From NCBI GenBank assembly GCA_964524065.1, contig CAZGCB010000005.1:1-49018 (forward strand): a stretch of 49,018 nucleotides of DNA. Reading direction: 5' to 3'. Position numbers and translations under genes: made by a program. The notes below the pieces were generated by a model. That model saw nothing but the letters and a program-made list of their open reading frames with translations. It was not told the origin of the DNA and did no database searches. Source of the DNA: CAZADA01 sp964524065. Its GTDB lineage: Bacteria > Pseudomonadota > Alphaproteobacteria > Caulobacterales > Maricaulaceae. Positions 24,007 to 32,755 of this stretch are shown here, piece after piece (position 1 is the first letter of the stretch; every line of letters begins with the position of its first letter).

Positions 24007-25246
24007 CCGCGCCAAACGGCTGGGCCGGCGCGCCTATGATCAGGCGCGTCTTTTTGGCTTTGCGCCGGCGCGGGTGTGGACACGCGGGCGCCCTTGTGTC
24101 GCGGGTTTTTTCAGCGCCGCCAGCGGGTTGGGCCAAGGCGCGCGGCTCGTGCGCCATGCGCTGGAGGTTGCCGGTTACGCCCCCGCGGCGTTTGATCTGA
24201 CACCGGCCATTCAGCCCGATCGCGCCGTGCTGGCGCCGCCCGACGGGCCGAAGGACGACACGCGCGGGCCGCTTATTCTGCATGTTAATCCGCCCGAATT
24301 GCCGCGCGCGCTTTTGGCGCTGCGTCACGCCAATCTGAATCAGCGGCGGCTGGCGGGCTTTTGGGCTTGGGAGATGGCGACCGCCCCGCCCAGCTGGCGT
24401 GGCGCCGAGCGTTTGGTGCACGCCGTGTGGGCGCCCAGCGCGTTCACCGCCGGGGCGTTTCGGCGTCTCAGCCTCGTAAAGCCGATACGCGCGGCGGGCT
24501 ACCCGCTCATTGCGCCGCATGTGCGGGACAAGGACATCACGCGTTGGCGCCAACGGGCGGATGCGGCTGGCCCGGAGCACTTCCTGGTTGTGGCGGCCGC
24601 TGATGTGCGCTCCAGCCTCACCCGCAAGAACATCGCCGGCGTGGTGAGCGCCTTTCAGCGCGCTTTCCCTGATGCGCACGCGCGGCTGGTGATCAAGCTG
24701 ACGGGCGGCGGCGCCGCGCCGGTTACAGATCCGGCGGCGCTGGGCCTTATGCCGGTGCAGGCTCCGCGCGATCCGCGCATCCAGCTCGTGGCGCGCGAGG
24801 GCGATCATCGCGAGGCCGCGGCGCTGTGGGCGGCGGCCGATGTGGTGTTCTCCCCCCATCGTGGGGAGGGCTTCGGCCTCACACTGGCGGAGGCGCTGTT
24901 GCTGGGCACGCCCGTGATCATGACGGGCTGGTCCGGCAATGCGGAGTTCGCGGCCTGTCCCGGCGCCGTGACGCTGCCGGCGCGCTTTACGCCCGTTGAG
25001 GACGCCCATAACGTTTATGCGGAGGGCGGACAGGTTTGGGCGGAGCCAGATTTGGATGCGGGCGCGGAGGCTTTGCGTCGGGTGCGTGCGCTGTCGGCTG
25101 AGGCGCGCGCGGATATGGGCGAGCGCAGCCGCGCCTATATGGCCTATGCGTTTTCCGCCGGGCGTTTTTTGGCGCGTCTTGATGCGGACACCCTCGCCGC
25201 CATGACGCATGCGGAGGACGGGCGTCGCCTCGATGCGCGCGCATGA
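23957..25246 (+). CDS. GT-B family glycosyltransferase (group 1-like)
   Basis: A glycosyltransferase of the GT4-like group that would transfer sugar to a lipid or glycan acceptor at the cytoplasmic face of the membrane. It shows VAGFFSAASGLGQGARLVRHALE near the start, LHVNPPELPRAL, FWAWEMATAPPSW and the C-terminal donor-binding motif SPHRGEGFGLTLAEALLLGTPVI, with the EGFGL Glu typical of GT4. The start is uncertain: ATG 23957 overlaps the epimerase by 50 bases; a GTG at 24074 or a rare codon near 23993 could also serve. Protein-like sequence begins about at the epimerase stop. Gene order suggests one transcription unit with the epimerase and the next GT2 gene. Confidence 0.85.
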   Translation: MAWSVSSPGIAPISAFSRAKRLGRRAYDQARLFGFAPARVWTRGRPCVAGFFSAASGLGQGARLVRHALEVAGYAPAAFDLTPAIQPDRAVLAPPDGPKDDTRGPLILHVNPPELPRALLALRHANLNQRRLAGFWAWEMATAPPSWRGAERLVHAVWAPSAFTAGAFRRLSLVKPIRAAGYPLIAPHVRDKDITRWRQRADAAGPEHFLVVAAADVRSSLTRKNIAGVVSAFQRAFPDAHARLVIKLTGGGAAPVTDPAALGLMPVQAPRDPRIQLVAREGDHREAAALWAAADVVFSPHRGEGFGLTLAEALLLGTPVIMTGWSGNAEFAACPGAVTLPARFTPVEDAHNVYAEGGQVWAEPDLDAGAEALRRVRALSAEARADMGERSRAYMAYAFSAGRFLARLDADTLAAMTHAEDGRRLDARA

Positions 25247-25255
25247 GCGTGCGTC

Positions 25256-26254
25256 ATGGATGAGGCCGCGCCACCGCGGGTCGGCGTTGTCGTCGTCGCG
25301 TATCAGTCCAAGCCGCACCTACAGCGTTGCATGGATGCGCTGGCGGCGCAGACCTTTCAGGACTTCGAGCTCATTGTTTGGGACAACGCTTCGACCGATG
25401 GCGCACTGGATGGGCTGTCCGCGCTCGCGCAGGCGACATTGCATCGATCGGAGGAGAATCTGGGCTTTGCGGCTGGCAATAACCGCGCGGCGGAACTGAC
25501 GCGCGCGCCCTATCTCGCACTGCTGAACCCCGACGCGTTTCCTCAGCCCGATTGGCTGGAGCGGCTGGTCGCCGTGCTGGACAGCCACGAGGATGTGGCG
25601 GCGGTGGGCTCGCTGCAATTGGATGATGCTGATCCTCAGATCCTCGATGGCGCGGGGGATGTCTATCACGCCACTGGCATTCCCTATCGCGGCGGCTATG
25701 GGGCGGCCCGGCCGGATCATCTGAGTGCGGGAGAGGTGTTTGCGCCCTGCGCCGCGGCGGCGCTCTATCGGCGCGCGGCGTTCGACGCCATTGGCGGCTT
25801 TGACGAGCGCTATTTCTGCTATTGCGAGGATGTGGATCTCGGCTTTCGCATGCGGGCGGCGGGCTGGCGCGCCTGGTTCGAACCACAGGCCATCGTGCGC
25901 CATGTGGGCTCGGCCAGCGCGGGCCTGCGCTCGCCCTTCGCCGTGAAGCATGGGGTGCGCAATCGGCTGTGGACCTATGTGAAGAATATGCCGGCGCCGC
26001 TCTTGGCGCTCACCGCGCCGGCGCATGTTTTGGCGACGCTCGGCCTGTGGGTGCGCGATGCGCTGCGTGATCCGGCTGCCGCGCGCGCGACAGCGGAGGG
26101 ATTGCGTGAGGGGCTTGCCGGCCTGCCGGCGTTCTGGTCGGAGCGGCGAGGCCAAGCCGAGGCGCGCCGGGCTTCTGTGGCGGACATCGCCGGCGCACTC
26201 ACCTGGAGCCCGCTGAAGCTGATGCAGCGCGCCCCCGATATTCGCGACCTTTAG
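25256..26254 (+). CDS. Family 2 glycosyltransferase (rhamnosyltransferase-like)
   Basis: A 332-residue GT-A fold inverting glycosyltransferase. Motifs: VGVVVVAYQSKPHLQRCMDAL, DNASTDGA, the nucleotide-binding NLGFAAGNNRAA, the metal-binding ALLNPDAFP (a DxD variant) and the acceptor-loop GGFDERYFCYCEDVDLGFRMRAAGW with the catalytic ED. The WbbL-like family to which this pattern belongs often transfers rhamnose, but donors vary. A short amphipathic region after residue 250 may bind the membrane. It starts 9 bases after the preceding glycosyltransferase stop. The rml genes in the same window could provide dTDP-rhamnose as donor; this is inference. Confidence 0.92.
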   Translation: MDEAAPPRVGVVVVAYQSKPHLQRCMDALAAQTFQDFELIVWDNASTDGALDGLSALAQATLHRSEENLGFAAGNNRAAELTRAPYLALLNPDAFPQPDWLERLVAVLDSHEDVAAVGSLQLDDADPQILDGAGDVYHATGIPYRGGYGAARPDHLSAGEVFAPCAAAALYRRAAFDAIGGFDERYFCYCEDVDLGFRMRAAGWRAWFEPQAIVRHVGSASAGLRSPFAVKHGVRNRLWTYVKNMPAPLLALTAPAHVLATLGLWVRDALRDPAAARATAEGLREGLAGLPAFWSERRGQAEARRASVADIAGALTWSPLKLMQRAPDIRDL

Positions 26255-26320
26255 CCGCTGCGCCACAATGGGACGCTGTGAAAAACGACGTCCATCAACC
26301 CTTCCTTCTGGCTTCTCTGG

Positions 26321-26350
26321 TTGAACATGGTGAACGGCGAAGGCTATGTC
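26321..26350 (+). promoter_or_regulatory. Possible promoter before pmm/pgm
   Basis: TTGAAC (26321-26326) and TATGTC (26345-26350) are spaced by 18 bases and lie 40 bases before the start codon at 26390. This is the best sigma-70-like pair in the 135-base gap, but chance cannot be excluded. Confidence 0.35.
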
Positions 26351-26389
26351 CCGTCGCATTCCCACCCGCTCCCTTCAGGAGACTTTCTG

Positions 26390-27949
26390 ATGTCCATCAC
26401 GCCTCGCGCCGATATTCTTCCGAATACTGAAGAGTTCGAAACGCTGCCCCTCGTCGCGCCGCAAGGTTTTCGCGAATACGATGCGCGCTGGTGGTTCGGA
26501 ACGCCGGCGGGCATTGGCTCAGGCACGGAAAAAGCGCCGGAGTTGAATCTGTTGGGCGTGCAGGTGTTGGGCGCGGGACTGGGCACGCTGATCCACGAAA
26601 AGGGCGTGGAACCGAAAATCGTGGTTGGTCATGATTTCCGCGGCTATTCGCTGGCCATCAAGCAAGCGCTGACCGTAGGCCTGATGAATGCCGGCTGCCA
26701 GGTGCATGATATCGGGCTGGCTTTGTCGCCGACGGCGTATTTCGCGCAGTTCCATTTGGATTGCCCGGCCGTCGCCATGGTGACGGCGAGCCATAACGAA
26801 AATGGCTGGACGGGCGTGAAGATGGGCGCCGATCGTCCGCTGACCTTTGGCCCTGATGAGATGAGCCGGCTGAAGGAGATTGTGCTGGGCGGGCTGCATC
26901 AGACGCGGTCGGGAGGCTCTTACCAATTCGTGCCGGGCGTGAAGCAGGCTTATGTGGATGACCTCGTCGCCTCCGCGCCGAAGCTGACGCGCACAATCAA
27001 AGCCGTGGCGGCTTGCGGCAATGGCACGGCGGGCGCGTTTGTGCCGGAAATCCTCAAGCGGGTGGGCGTGGAGTTGATCGAGTTGGACACCAATCTCGAC
27101 TTCACCTTCCCGAAATACAACCCGAACCCAGAAGATATGGAGATGCTGGGCGTGCTGAAAGCCGCCGTGCGCGAGCATGGCGCGGATGTGGGCTTCGCCT
27201 TTGACGGCGATGGTGATCGCTGCGGCGTGGTGGACAATGAGGGCGAGGAGATCTTCGCCGACAAAATCGGCGTGATGCTGGCGCGAGATCTTTCCGCGAA
27301 ATACCCCAATTCCAAATTCGTGGTGGATGTGAAATCCACCGGCATTTTCGCCATGGACCCGGTGCTGAAGGCCAATGGGGCCACCACCGATTATTACAAA
27401 ACCGGCCACTCCTACATCAAGCGTCGCACCAAAGAGCTCGGCGCTCTGGCAGGCTTTGAGAAGTCCGGCCACTTCTTCCTGCAGCCGCCGGTGGGCCGTG
27501 GCTATGATGATGGCGCTGTGGCGGCCATCGCCGTGCTGCGCATGATGGAAAACGCGCCCGATCAAACCGTCGCGGATATGCGCCGGGCGCTGCCGCTGAC
27601 CTATTCCTCACCGACCATGTCGCCCAAATGCGCGGATGATTTGAAGTATGGCGTGGTGGAAGAGATCACCAATGACTTCCTGGCCCAAAAAGAACGTGGC
27701 GACACGATTCTCGGCCAGCGCATTGTCGACATCATCACGGTGAATGGCGTGCGCGTCGTGCTGGAGGACGGGACGTGGGGGCTGGTGCGCGCCAGCTCCA
27801 ACAAGCCGACCCTGGTGGTGGTGGTGGAAAGCCCCGTCAGCCGCGAGAATATGGTCGGCATGTTCCACGACATTGAAGCGCGGCTGCAAGCCCGCCCGGA
27901 AGTGGGCGAGTTCGACCAGAAGCTGGAAGCCGAGCCGGTCAGCGCCTAG
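26390..27949 (+). CDS. Phosphomannomutase/phosphoglucomutase
   Basis: A 519-residue alpha-D-phosphohexomutase that moves phosphate between C6 and C1 of mannose or glucose, feeding both GDP-mannose and UDP-glucose/dTDP-sugar synthesis. The phosphoserine loop is TASHNENGWTG, the metal loop is FDGDGDRCGVV, the sugar loop appears as EKSGHFF, and the C-terminal phosphate loop is VRASSNKPTLVVVVES. The length and N-terminal REYDARWWFG match the bifunctional family found in alphaproteobacteria. AGGAG lies 8 bases before ATG 26390; the earlier TTG at 26321 is not needed. The role fits its neighbours manC, the AGE isomerase and ugd. Its gene symbol varies (manB, algC, pgm), so none is given. Confidence 0.93.
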   Translation: MSITPRADILPNTEEFETLPLVAPQGFREYDARWWFGTPAGIGSGTEKAPELNLLGVQVLGAGLGTLIHEKGVEPKIVVGHDFRGYSLAIKQALTVGLMNAGCQVHDIGLALSPTAYFAQFHLDCPAVAMVTASHNENGWTGVKMGADRPLTFGPDEMSRLKEIVLGGLHQTRSGGSYQFVPGVKQAYVDDLVASAPKLTRTIKAVAACGNGTAGAFVPEILKRVGVELIELDTNLDFTFPKYNPNPEDMEMLGVLKAAVREHGADVGFAFDGDGDRCGVVDNEGEEIFADKIGVMLARDLSAKYPNSKFVVDVKSTGIFAMDPVLKANGATTDYYKTGHSYIKRRTKELGALAGFEKSGHFFLQPPVGRGYDDGAVAAIAVLRMMENAPDQTVADMRRALPLTYSSPTMSPKCADDLKYGVVEEITNDFLAQKERGDTILGQRIVDIITVNGVRVVLEDGTWGLVRASSNKPTLVVVVESPVSRENMVGMFHDIEARLQARPEVGEFDQKLEAEPVSA

Positions 27950-27962
27950 AGGCCGGGCTGTG

Positions 27963-28001
27963 TCGCGCCATCCCGGTACGGCGCGATCGCCGTGTCCGGG
28001 A
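27963..28001. terminator. Inverted repeats between convergent genes
   Basis: TCGCGCC (27963-27969) pairs with GGCGCGA (27980-27986), and TCCCGG (27971-27976) pairs with CCGGGA (27996-28001); the two stems exclude each other. They sit in the 63-base gap between the convergent mutase and DsbA-like genes and may terminate either. No T-tract is present. Confidence 0.3.
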
Positions 28002-28012
28002 GGCCCGACTGG

Positions 28013-28714
28013 TCAGCACCAGCTCTTGGCGTCGGCGGCGCCGGGGCGCAGCAACTCCTGCACATTCGCCTCCAGAAGCCGATAGCCCACATTGCCGAAC
28101 AGCTTTTGGCGACCATTGTTCATGACAAAGGTGGGGCTGCCCTCCACGCCGTCGCGGCGGGTGAGGTCGAAATCAAAGGCGAGCGCCGCGGCCGCATGCG
28201 CCATGCAGGCGGGCGCGCGGATGGCGTCATAATCGAGGCCCAGATCTGCGGCGACAGCGCTGTGCACGCGCCAATCGGCGATGTCCTCGCCCTGGGCGAA
28301 AAAGCGCTGACGCAAGGCCCAGGCGGCCCGGCTGGAGAGCCGCTCCAAATAGGGCAGTCCCGCTTGCTCCGGTCGTGCGCGTTCGGCGATCTCCACCGCC
28401 TTGAGGAAGAGGTGCGCGCTGGCCGATGAGCTTGGCCGCACCGAGCGCCAGACGCCGCTGTCCACCGGGGCGTGAGGGTGAGCGTCGGCGATTTCCGTCA
28501 CATGATCGGCATAGCCGTCATAGCCGCCGCGGGCTCCCCAGCGCTGCTCGATTTTGTCCGGCACATTGGAGAACACCGAGCAATAGCGCGTGCGGATGGC
28601 GATCTGCGCACCGAATTGCGCGGCCAGCTCCTCCACCCGGCGATGGCCGATATAGGCCCACACGCACAGCATGTCGGAATAGTAATCGATGGTGACGGGG
28701 GCGGCGTTGGACAT
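28013..28714 (-). CDS. DsbA-like/GST-kappa-type thioredoxin-fold protein
   Basis: A 233-residue thioredoxin-fold protein with an inserted helical domain, of the DsbA-family group that includes FrnE and 2-hydroxychromene-2-carboxylate isomerase. The N-terminal active-site region reads DYYSDMLCVWAYIGHRR, so the usual CxxC is Cys-Val-Trp-Ala with only the first Cys. The cis-Pro loop is GVEGSPTFVMNNG. There is no signal peptide, so it is cytoplasmic. With one Cys it is more likely a glutathione-type transferase/isomerase than a dithiol oxidase. AGGAG lies 5 bases before ATG 28714. It lies 79 bases downstream of cysQ on the same strand, perhaps at the end of the sulfur operon. Confidence 0.82.
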   Translation of the reverse strand: MSNAAPVTIDYYSDMLCVWAYIGHRRVEELAAQFGAQIAIRTRYCSVFSNVPDKIEQRWGARGGYDGYADHVTEIADAHPHAPVDSGVWRSVRPSSSASAHLFLKAVEIAERARPEQAGLPYLERLSSRAAWALRQRFFAQGEDIADWRVHSAVAADLGLDYDAIRAPACMAHAAAALAFDFDLTRRDGVEGSPTFVMNNGRQKLFGNVGYRLLEANVQELLRPGAADAKSWC

Positions 28715-28793
28715 GGAAACTCCTGCGGTCGCACAGCGGCCGTCCGCGGCCCGCACGAGCGCGGGGGCGGCGGCCGTTCTGCTGCGCAAAAGA

Positions 28794-29702
28794 TCAGGCC
28801 GGCGCGATGAAATCCACCCCGCCCAGCGCCACGAAGGCTGGATTGGCGTAGGCGACTTCGGTGTCCGTGGCGCAGCGGCCATAGACGATGGGCGTCCCCT
28901 CCAAAGTGCGCACCGCCCCACCGGCCGCGCGCAGGACGGCGTCGCCGGCGGCGATGTCCCACTCCATGGTGCGGCCGAGGCGTGCGTAAATCTGCGCTTC
29001 GCCCGTGGCGACGTGACAGAGCTTCACCGAAGAGGAGAGATGGCGCGTCTTCGCCGGTTTGTATTGCGCGACATAGGCTTCCGTCGCCGTCGAGTTAGAG
29101 GAGCGGCTGGTGAGGGCCACAGGGCCTGCGGGGTGGGCCGCGCGGACAGCGATCGGTGCTTTGTCGCGCAGCGGCGCGCCGGCTTTGGGGGCCAACAATG
29201 CGGTCCAGGCGACACCGCCGGCGCCGGCCCAGATGCGTTCCTGCGCCGGGGCGTACACGGCGCCGGCCACTGGGATCCCTCCGCGGATCAGGGCGATGTT
29301 GACCGTGAAATTACCGTCCCCGCCTTGGCCGTCTTCGGCCGGGCCGCGGATGAACTCCTTGGTGCCGTCCAGCGGATCGACCAGGAAAAATTCAGCGCAG
29401 GGATCGGGGCAGTGTCCGGCCTCCGTGGCCTCTTCGGCGACGATCGGCACACCCGGCGCCAGCTGGGCGAGGCCGGCGGCGATGACGGCTTCGGCGCGAC
29501 GATCGGCTTCGGTGACGGGGCTTTGGTCGGCTTTGCGCTCCACCGCGCAATCGCCATAAAGCGCCATGATTTCCGCGCCCGCGGCGGCGCACAGGGCGGC
29601 CAGCGCATCCAAGAACGCCTCAGCGTCGCCCAAGGGGAGGGGCGCGCCGGCGCCGGCGCTGGGCAGGGTTTGGAGCCGCGAATCAGCCGCAGTGACACTC
29701 AT
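28794..29702 (-). CDS. cysQ: 3'(2'),5'-bisphosphate nucleotidase
   Basis: A 302-residue metal-dependent phosphatase of the inositol monophosphatase family that hydrolyses PAP to AMP, and in some species PAPS to APS, so recycling the by-product of sulfate transfer. The metal sites are complete: AEEATEAG, DPLDGTKEFIRG and EWDIAAGDAVLRAAGG. The first about 25 residues are an extra leader. The start at ATG 29702 is chosen because the longer frame has no support. It follows cysNC by 119 bases on the same strand. Its presence implies PAP is formed, in other words that some enzyme uses PAPS. Confidence 0.93.
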   Translation of the reverse strand: MSVTAADSRLQTLPSAGAGAPLPLGDAEAFLDALAALCAAAGAEIMALYGDCAVERKADQSPVTEADRRAEAVIAAGLAQLAPGVPIVAEEATEAGHCPDPCAEFFLVDPLDGTKEFIRGPAEDGQGGDGNFTVNIALIRGGIPVAGAVYAPAQERIWAGAGGVAWTALLAPKAGAPLRDKAPIAVRAAHPAGPVALTSRSSNSTATEAYVAQYKPAKTRHLSSSVKLCHVATGEAQIYARLGRTMEWDIAAGDAVLRAAGGAVRTLEGTPIVYGRCATDTEVAYANPAFVALGGVDFIAPA

Positions 29703-29821
29703 GGGGACGCCCTTTTGGTTCAGGCCGCCGCGCGGCCAGTTGTCAAAGTGTAGCGTGCTTCGCCGTCCCGCGCGCCTCACGCCCGATCACGTGTCTTCGC
29801 CTGTCCCCGACCCGTCCCGGC

Positions 29822-31735
29822 CTACGCCTTGAAGTTTCGCTCCACGTAGCCGACGAGGTCCGCCACGTTTTGCTCCAAGGTTTGGCCGGTGGTGTCGATG
29901 ACCCATTCGGGATCCGCGGGCGGCTCATAGGGGGCGGAGACGCCGGTGAACTCTTTGATTTCCCCGGCGCGGGCGCGGGCGTAGAGCCCCTTGGGATCGC
30001 GCCGCTCGCACTCATCCAGGGGTGTGGAGACGTAGACTTCATGGAAGCTTTCGCCCACGGCCCGGCGGGCGCGCTCGCGGTCGGATTTGTAGGGCGAGAT
30101 AAACGCCGACAGCACAATGGTGCCGCCCTGCGCGAACAGGGACGCGACCTCACCGACGCGCCGGATGTTCTCCGCCCGGTCCTCCGGCGAAAAGCCCAGA
30201 TTGGCGTTGAGGCCGTAGCGCACATTGTCGCCATCGAGCACGAAGGTGTTGTAACCGCGCTCAAACAGCGCCTTTTCCAGCGCCACAGCGATGGTGGATT
30301 TGCCAGCGCCGGACAGGCCCGTGAGCCAAATGACACCGCCCTTATGGCCGTTGCGGCGCTCGCGGTCTTCGCGACCGACGGCCACATCCACGCGATAGAG
30401 ATTGGCCGCCCGCTGGGTTTGCACGTCGCGCTGATCGGCATAACCGTCTAGGGAGGCGACGCCGCCGCCGGCGATGTCATAGCCGTCCACCAGCACAAAC
30501 CGTCCCGTGCGGGGATGGTCCGCATACTCGTCCAGCGCCACCAGGCGTTTGGCGCGCACCACGACTTCGCCGACCTGATTGCGTTCCAAGCGTTGAGCGG
30601 CTGTGTGGGTGAGGTCGGCGGTGTCGACAACGCCCTCAATGGTTTGGATCTGACACGGGGCTTCCATGGCGCCGATTTTCAGCGTGTAGCTCTTGCCCAC
30701 CGTCATCGGCTCGCGGCCGAGCCAGAACACCCGCGCGCGGAACACGTCGCTTTCCAGGGGCGGGTTGATGTCGTGGCTGAGAACCTCGCCGCGCTCCACG
30801 AACAACTGCTCGGTGAGCGTCACGCCCACCGATTGTCCCGCAAAGACGCTTTCGGGCGCCGGGGCGGAGTCCGGCCAGCGTTCGATGGAGGCGACGGTCG
30901 AGCTTTTATTGGACGGCGAGAACACCACTTTGTCGCCCACGCGCAAACGTCCCGCCTCCACGCGTCCAGCGATGATCCGGCGCTGGTCGAATTTGTAGAC
31001 GTCCTGCACGAACATGCGCAGCGGCTGATGCGTCGGGGCCGGCGGGGTGCGGAATTGATCCAGCGCCTCCACCACGGTGGGGCCCTCATACCATTCCATA
31101 TTGTTGCGGCCGGCTTGGTCCACGCGCCCGGCGATATTGTCGCCCTGGCGGGCCGAGACGGGCACAAAGGCGGTCGGCTCCACGCCGAGGCCCGCGAGAT
31201 AATGGCGGAACTCTTCTTCGATGAGCTCGAACTGCTCGCGCTCATAATCGACGAGATCCATCTTGTTCACCGCCACCGCGACTTGGCGCACGCCCAGCAG
31301 GTGCAACAGATAGCCATGGCGGCGGGACTGCTCGCGCACGCCTTCGGCGGCGTCGATGATGAGCAGGGCCGCGTCCGCTTGGGCCGCGCCGGTGACCATG
31401 TTCTTCAAGAATTCCGTGTGGCCCGGCGCGTCGATGATGGTGTAGTCGCGCGCGGCGGTGCGGAACCAAATCTGGGCTGTGTCGATGGTGATGCCCTGAT
31501 CGCGCTCGGCCTGCATGGCGTCCATCAGGAAGGCGAACTCAAAGGGCATGCCGCGGCGCCGGCACATCTCCTCAATGGCTTCCAGCTTTCCTTCGGGCAG
31601 CGCGCCGGTGTCGTGGAAGAGGCGGCCGACCAGGGTCGACTTGCCATGGTCCACATGGCCGACAATGACGATGCGCATCAGCTCGCGCGTGGGCGCGTCC
31701 ACCGGTTTGGGCATGGCGGCGGCGAGATTGCTCAT
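29822..31735 (-). CDS. cysNC: Bifunctional sulfate adenylyltransferase subunit 1 / APS kinase
   Basis: A 637-residue fusion. Residues 1 to about 450 are the CysN GTPase: P-loop GHVDHGKSTLVGRL, switch DAPGHTEFLKN and NKMDLVDY, then EF-Tu-like barrel domains. It uses GTP hydrolysis to drive formation of APS from sulfate and ATP with CysD. Residues about 455-637 are the CysC APS kinase with LTGLSGAGKSTIA, the sugar-binding DGDNVRYGLN and EVYVSTPLDECERRDPKGLYARAR, which makes PAPS. The CysN start at ATG 31735 is 12 bases after the cysD stop, so the pair is one operon. Fusions of this kind (also NodQ) are common in alphaproteobacteria. Confidence 0.96.
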   Translation of the reverse strand: MSNLAAAMPKPVDAPTRELMRIVIVGHVDHGKSTLVGRLFHDTGALPEGKLEAIEEMCRRRGMPFEFAFLMDAMQAERDQGITIDTAQIWFRTAARDYTIIDAPGHTEFLKNMVTGAAQADAALLIIDAAEGVREQSRRHGYLLHLLGVRQVAVAVNKMDLVDYEREQFELIEEEFRHYLAGLGVEPTAFVPVSARQGDNIAGRVDQAGRNNMEWYEGPTVVEALDQFRTPPAPTHQPLRMFVQDVYKFDQRRIIAGRVEAGRLRVGDKVVFSPSNKSSTVASIERWPDSAPAPESVFAGQSVGVTLTEQLFVERGEVLSHDINPPLESDVFRARVFWLGREPMTVGKSYTLKIGAMEAPCQIQTIEGVVDTADLTHTAAQRLERNQVGEVVVRAKRLVALDEYADHPRTGRFVLVDGYDIAGGGVASLDGYADQRDVQTQRAANLYRVDVAVGREDRERRNGHKGGVIWLTGLSGAGKSTIAVALEKALFERGYNTFVLDGDNVRYGLNANLGFSPEDRAENIRRVGEVASLFAQGGTIVLSAFISPYKSDRERARRAVGESFHEVYVSTPLDECERRDPKGLYARARAGEIKEFTGVSAPYEPPADPEWVIDTTGQTLEQNVADLVGYVERNFKA

Positions 31736-31747
31736 GGGGTCGCGTCC

Positions 31748-32542
31748 TTACATATAGCCGTCGGCGCGCAGGCGCTCGAACGCGTCTTCAGAGTCATGGT
31801 CCATGACCCGGCCGGCGCGTTCCTCGGTTTTGATGTTTTCCAGCTCAGCGATGATTTCTTCGACGTTGGAGGCGTTCGAATCGATGGGGTTGGTGATCCC
31901 CTTCTCGCCGAGGGAGCGATAGCGCTTGCCGTCGCGTGCGAAATACAGCTCCACCAGCGGGATTTCTTCGCGTTGGATGTAGCGCCAGATATCCAGCTCG
32001 GTCCATTGCAGCAGCGGGTGGATGCGCACATGCGCGCCCTTGGGGAAGTTGGTGTTGTATTGGTCCCAGAATTCCGGCGGCTGATCATGATGCTCCCACG
32101 CGCCGTCGGCGCCGCGCGGGCTGAAGAAACGCTCCTTAGAGCGCATGGCCTGCTCATCGCGGCGAATGCCAAGGATCAGGCCGTCAAACTGGTACTTGGC
32201 CACGGCCTGCTTCAGGCCGGCGGTCTTGCGTGCGGCCAGGCGTGAGGCCGGCGGCAGCGTGGGGTCCATGTCTTCGATGGGCGGGCAGGGATCATCAATG
32301 AGATCGAGGCCCCATTCGGCGACATATTTGTCCCGAAAGGCGTAGGTCTCGTCGAACTCCAGGCCCGTGTCCAAGTGCGCAACCGGGAACGGGATGTGAC
32401 CGAAGAAGGCCTTTTTCGCCAGCCAGATCATGGTGTTGGAATCTTTGCCCAAGGACCACAGCATGCAGATATTCTGCAAGCGATTGAAGGCCTCGCGGAA
32501 GATGTAAATGCTCTGGGCTTCCAGCTGGTCTAACCGGTTCAT
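31748..32542 (-). CDS. cysD: Sulfate adenylyltransferase subunit 2
   Basis: A 264-residue PP-loop ATP pyrophosphatase, the catalytic partner of CysN in forming APS. The PP-loop is LWSLGKDSNTMIWLAKKAF. Other conserved parts are PVAHLDTGLEFDETY, GIRRDEQAMRSKERFFSPR, FWDQYNT, RIHPLLQWTELDIWRYI and the C-terminal RAGRVMDHDSEDAFERLRADGYM. ATG 32542 corresponds to the usual N-terminus MNRLDQLEAQSIYI; the frame continues upstream without support. It is separated from cysH by 213 bases, unlike the tight cysD-cysNC junction, so a second promoter may lie there. Confidence 0.96.
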   Translation of the reverse strand: MNRLDQLEAQSIYIFREAFNRLQNICMLWSLGKDSNTMIWLAKKAFFGHIPFPVAHLDTGLEFDETYAFRDKYVAEWGLDLIDDPCPPIEDMDPTLPPASRLAARKTAGLKQAVAKYQFDGLILGIRRDEQAMRSKERFFSPRGADGAWEHHDQPPEFWDQYNTNFPKGAHVRIHPLLQWTELDIWRYIQREEIPLVELYFARDGKRYRSLGEKGITNPIDSNASNVEEIIAELENIKTEERAGRVMDHDSEDAFERLRADGYM

Positions 32543-32755
32543 CAACAAGGCCTCGCAACCCTTCAAAACGATGCATGCGTGTCGCGCATCCGTTCGCACG
32601 GGCTGGTTCCCGCTTCGATCGGCCGCAGGGCGACGGTCGATCGCTGGGGCGGAACGTAACCACGACCTTCGTCGACGACAAGCTGCGCCCGTTAGGGTTA
32701 AGCCCGAGTTTCCCTGAACCCAGAATGCAGCGCTTCTGCCCGCTGGATTTGCGGG
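32543..32755 (-). promoter_or_regulatory. 213-base gap between cysH and cysD
   Basis: No gene is supported here. CCCGC and GCGGG just after the cysH stop could form a weak hairpin. TTGTCG with TTACGT 16 bases downstream on the minus strand (about 32650-32680) is a possible promoter for cysD. I could not recognise a riboswitch. All these readings are weak. Confidence 0.25.

Noticed and set aside
30515..32245. 576-residue open frame on the plus strand
   Set aside because: It runs antisense through cysNC and cysD, is rich in His/Arg/Gly/Ala as expected from the complementary strand of GC-rich genes, and has no domain.
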